21,853 bases of DNA from JBFJVZ01 sp041623895 (GTDB lineage Bacteria > Planctomycetota > Planctomycetia > Pirellulales > Pirellulaceae): positions 1-21,853 of the forward strand of contig JBFJVZ010000071.1 of assembly GCA_041623895.1 (NCBI GenBank), read 5' to 3'. The position numbers and the translations under genes are program-made. Shown here in pieces: positions 21,380 through 21,853 of the stretch. Below the pieces are notes generated by a model. The model was not told where the DNA came from. It saw only the letters and a program-made list of their open reading frames with translations, and searched no databases. Positions within the stretch are counted from its first letter, which is position 1; every line of letters starts with the position of its first letter.

Positions 21380-21853
21380 CGCGACTCCTTTGTCAGAAAC
21401 CGAAACGAGTAAAGGTCGGCGTCCTGCAAACTGAATCGCAATCGAACAGGCTTGCCTGCAAGCTTGGAGAGATCGGCGTCGCCGTCCCACTGCACCTTTC
21501 TTGCGGTCGAGTCTCCAAACACCTCATGGCATTCGTCCAATGAGAATCCGCCCGCCTGTGTACCGTGTTCGTCTTGGATCTCGACACGTATGCTGCCGGC
21601 AGCCGACGTCGCGAAGTTCAGCTCCAGCTCGTCTCCCGTGAACACCAGTGGCTTCGTTAGCAGCTGCCCACCCTTCCAAGCGGCGTGAACAGAGACGAAT
21701 CCGTCCAAACGCATTGCGTAGCGACGGAGTGCGTTGTCGCCACCATGCCACGACCCCTCGCTGGCGTACAACGAAATCTCATCGGCTGCGCCAGGCAGCG
21801 AAGACTTTGTTTGAACTGCGTGCCACGCGATGAACTGATGCCCGTAGAGCCAC
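21376..21853 (-). CDS. C-terminal part of a secreted-type protein (partial, runs off the window)
   Basis: The frame is open from base 21852 to the TGA at 21376-21378, giving about 158 residues without a start, so the gene continues beyond the right edge. The fragment begins W-L-Y-G-H-Q-F-I-A-W-H and then has E-G-S-W-H-G-G-D-N, R-L-D-G-F-V-S-V-H, L-N-F-A-T-S-A-A-G-S-I-R-V-E-I-Q-D and a final L-R-F-S-L-Q-D-A-D-L-Y-S-F-R-F. This reads as an all-beta terminal domain of the kind that ends large planctomycete glycoside-hydrolase-like proteins. The catalytic part is not visible, so no activity can be given. Its stop overlaps the sulfatase start (ATGA), so it is upstream in the same operon. Confidence 0.8.
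   Translation of the reverse strand, partial: WLYGHQFIAWHAVQTKSSLPGAADEISLYASEGSWHGGDNALRRYAMRLDGFVSVHAAWKGGQLLTKPLVFTGDELELNFATSAAGSIRVEIQDEHGTQAGGFSLDECHEVFGDSTARKVQWDGDADLSKLAGKPVRLRFSLQDADLYSFRFLTKESR
21385..21390 (-). promoter_or_regulatory. Ribosome binding site deciding the sulfatase start
   Basis: AAGGAG on the - strand lies 5 bases before ATG 21379, within the last codons of the upstream gene. Confidence 0.65.

Noticed and set aside
21380..21490. N-terminal extension of the sulfatase
   Set aside because: It is Arg-rich, lies inside the preceding gene, and comes before a strong ribosome site and signal peptide at 21379.

Overview
The window (about 57% GC by eye) looks like a chromosome segment of a marine-type planctomycete of the Pirellulaceae/Rhodopirellula kind. 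That assignment is inferred from the gene content: a sulfatase, several BNR/sialidase-type secreted enzymes, a di-haem cytochrome c peroxidase of the type common in that phylum, small secreted proteins of unknown function, weak or absent Shine-Dalgarno sites, and a dispersed palindromic repeat (GGCTCGGCGGGAGCCTCGCC type). No tRNA, rRNA, CRISPR array, transposase or phage gene was seen.

Left part (1-3386, all + strand): the tail of a Gly/Asp/Met-rich protein with a good intrinsic terminator, a MobA/MocA-like cytidylyltransferase (576-1178), a secreted DUF1326-like protein (1337-2035), and two overlapping genes for secreted proteins of unknown function (2147-2818 and 2805-3386).

Middle part (3400-9901): a molybdenum-hydroxylase (xanthine dehydrogenase family) operon behind a plausible sigma70-type promoter. 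It encodes a Tat-exported 2Fe-2S subunit, a large molybdopterin subunit, a FAD-type subunit and an 80-residue six-cysteine protein. XdhC lies downstream on the opposite strand, between two copies of the palindromic repeat, followed by a di-haem cytochrome c peroxidase/MauG-like protein. The layout resembles E. coli PaoABCD (YagTSRQ), and MocA plus XdhC are the expected maturation factors for a cytosine-dinucleotide molybdenum cofactor. The striking point is that all four cysteines of the N-terminal [2Fe-2S] cluster are serine at exact spacing, while the C-terminal cluster is intact. The FAD-type subunit has also lost three of the four cysteines expected for the PaoB-type [4Fe-4S] cluster, and its GGNL-type motif is altered. 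This suggests a broken or rewired electron-transfer chain, and it is the best candidate here for an undescribed system.

A gene-poor stretch follows (9902-11532). It holds one small gene of unknown function on the - strand (10374-10697) and a possible frameshifted remnant.

Right part (11533-21853): an SDR oxidoreductase and, divergent from it, a GH33-type sialidase. Converging on the sialidase is a long - strand run that reads, in transcription order: the end of a large protein with a C-terminal beta-sandwich-like tail, a sulfatase (joined to it by an ATGA overlap), a Tat-signal BNR-4 protein, a ceramidase-like/sialidase-like two-domain protein and a sialidase-like/subtilase two-domain protein. 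Together these look like a secreted system for breaking down sulfated, possibly sialylated glycans or glycolipids. The substrate is inferred, not shown.
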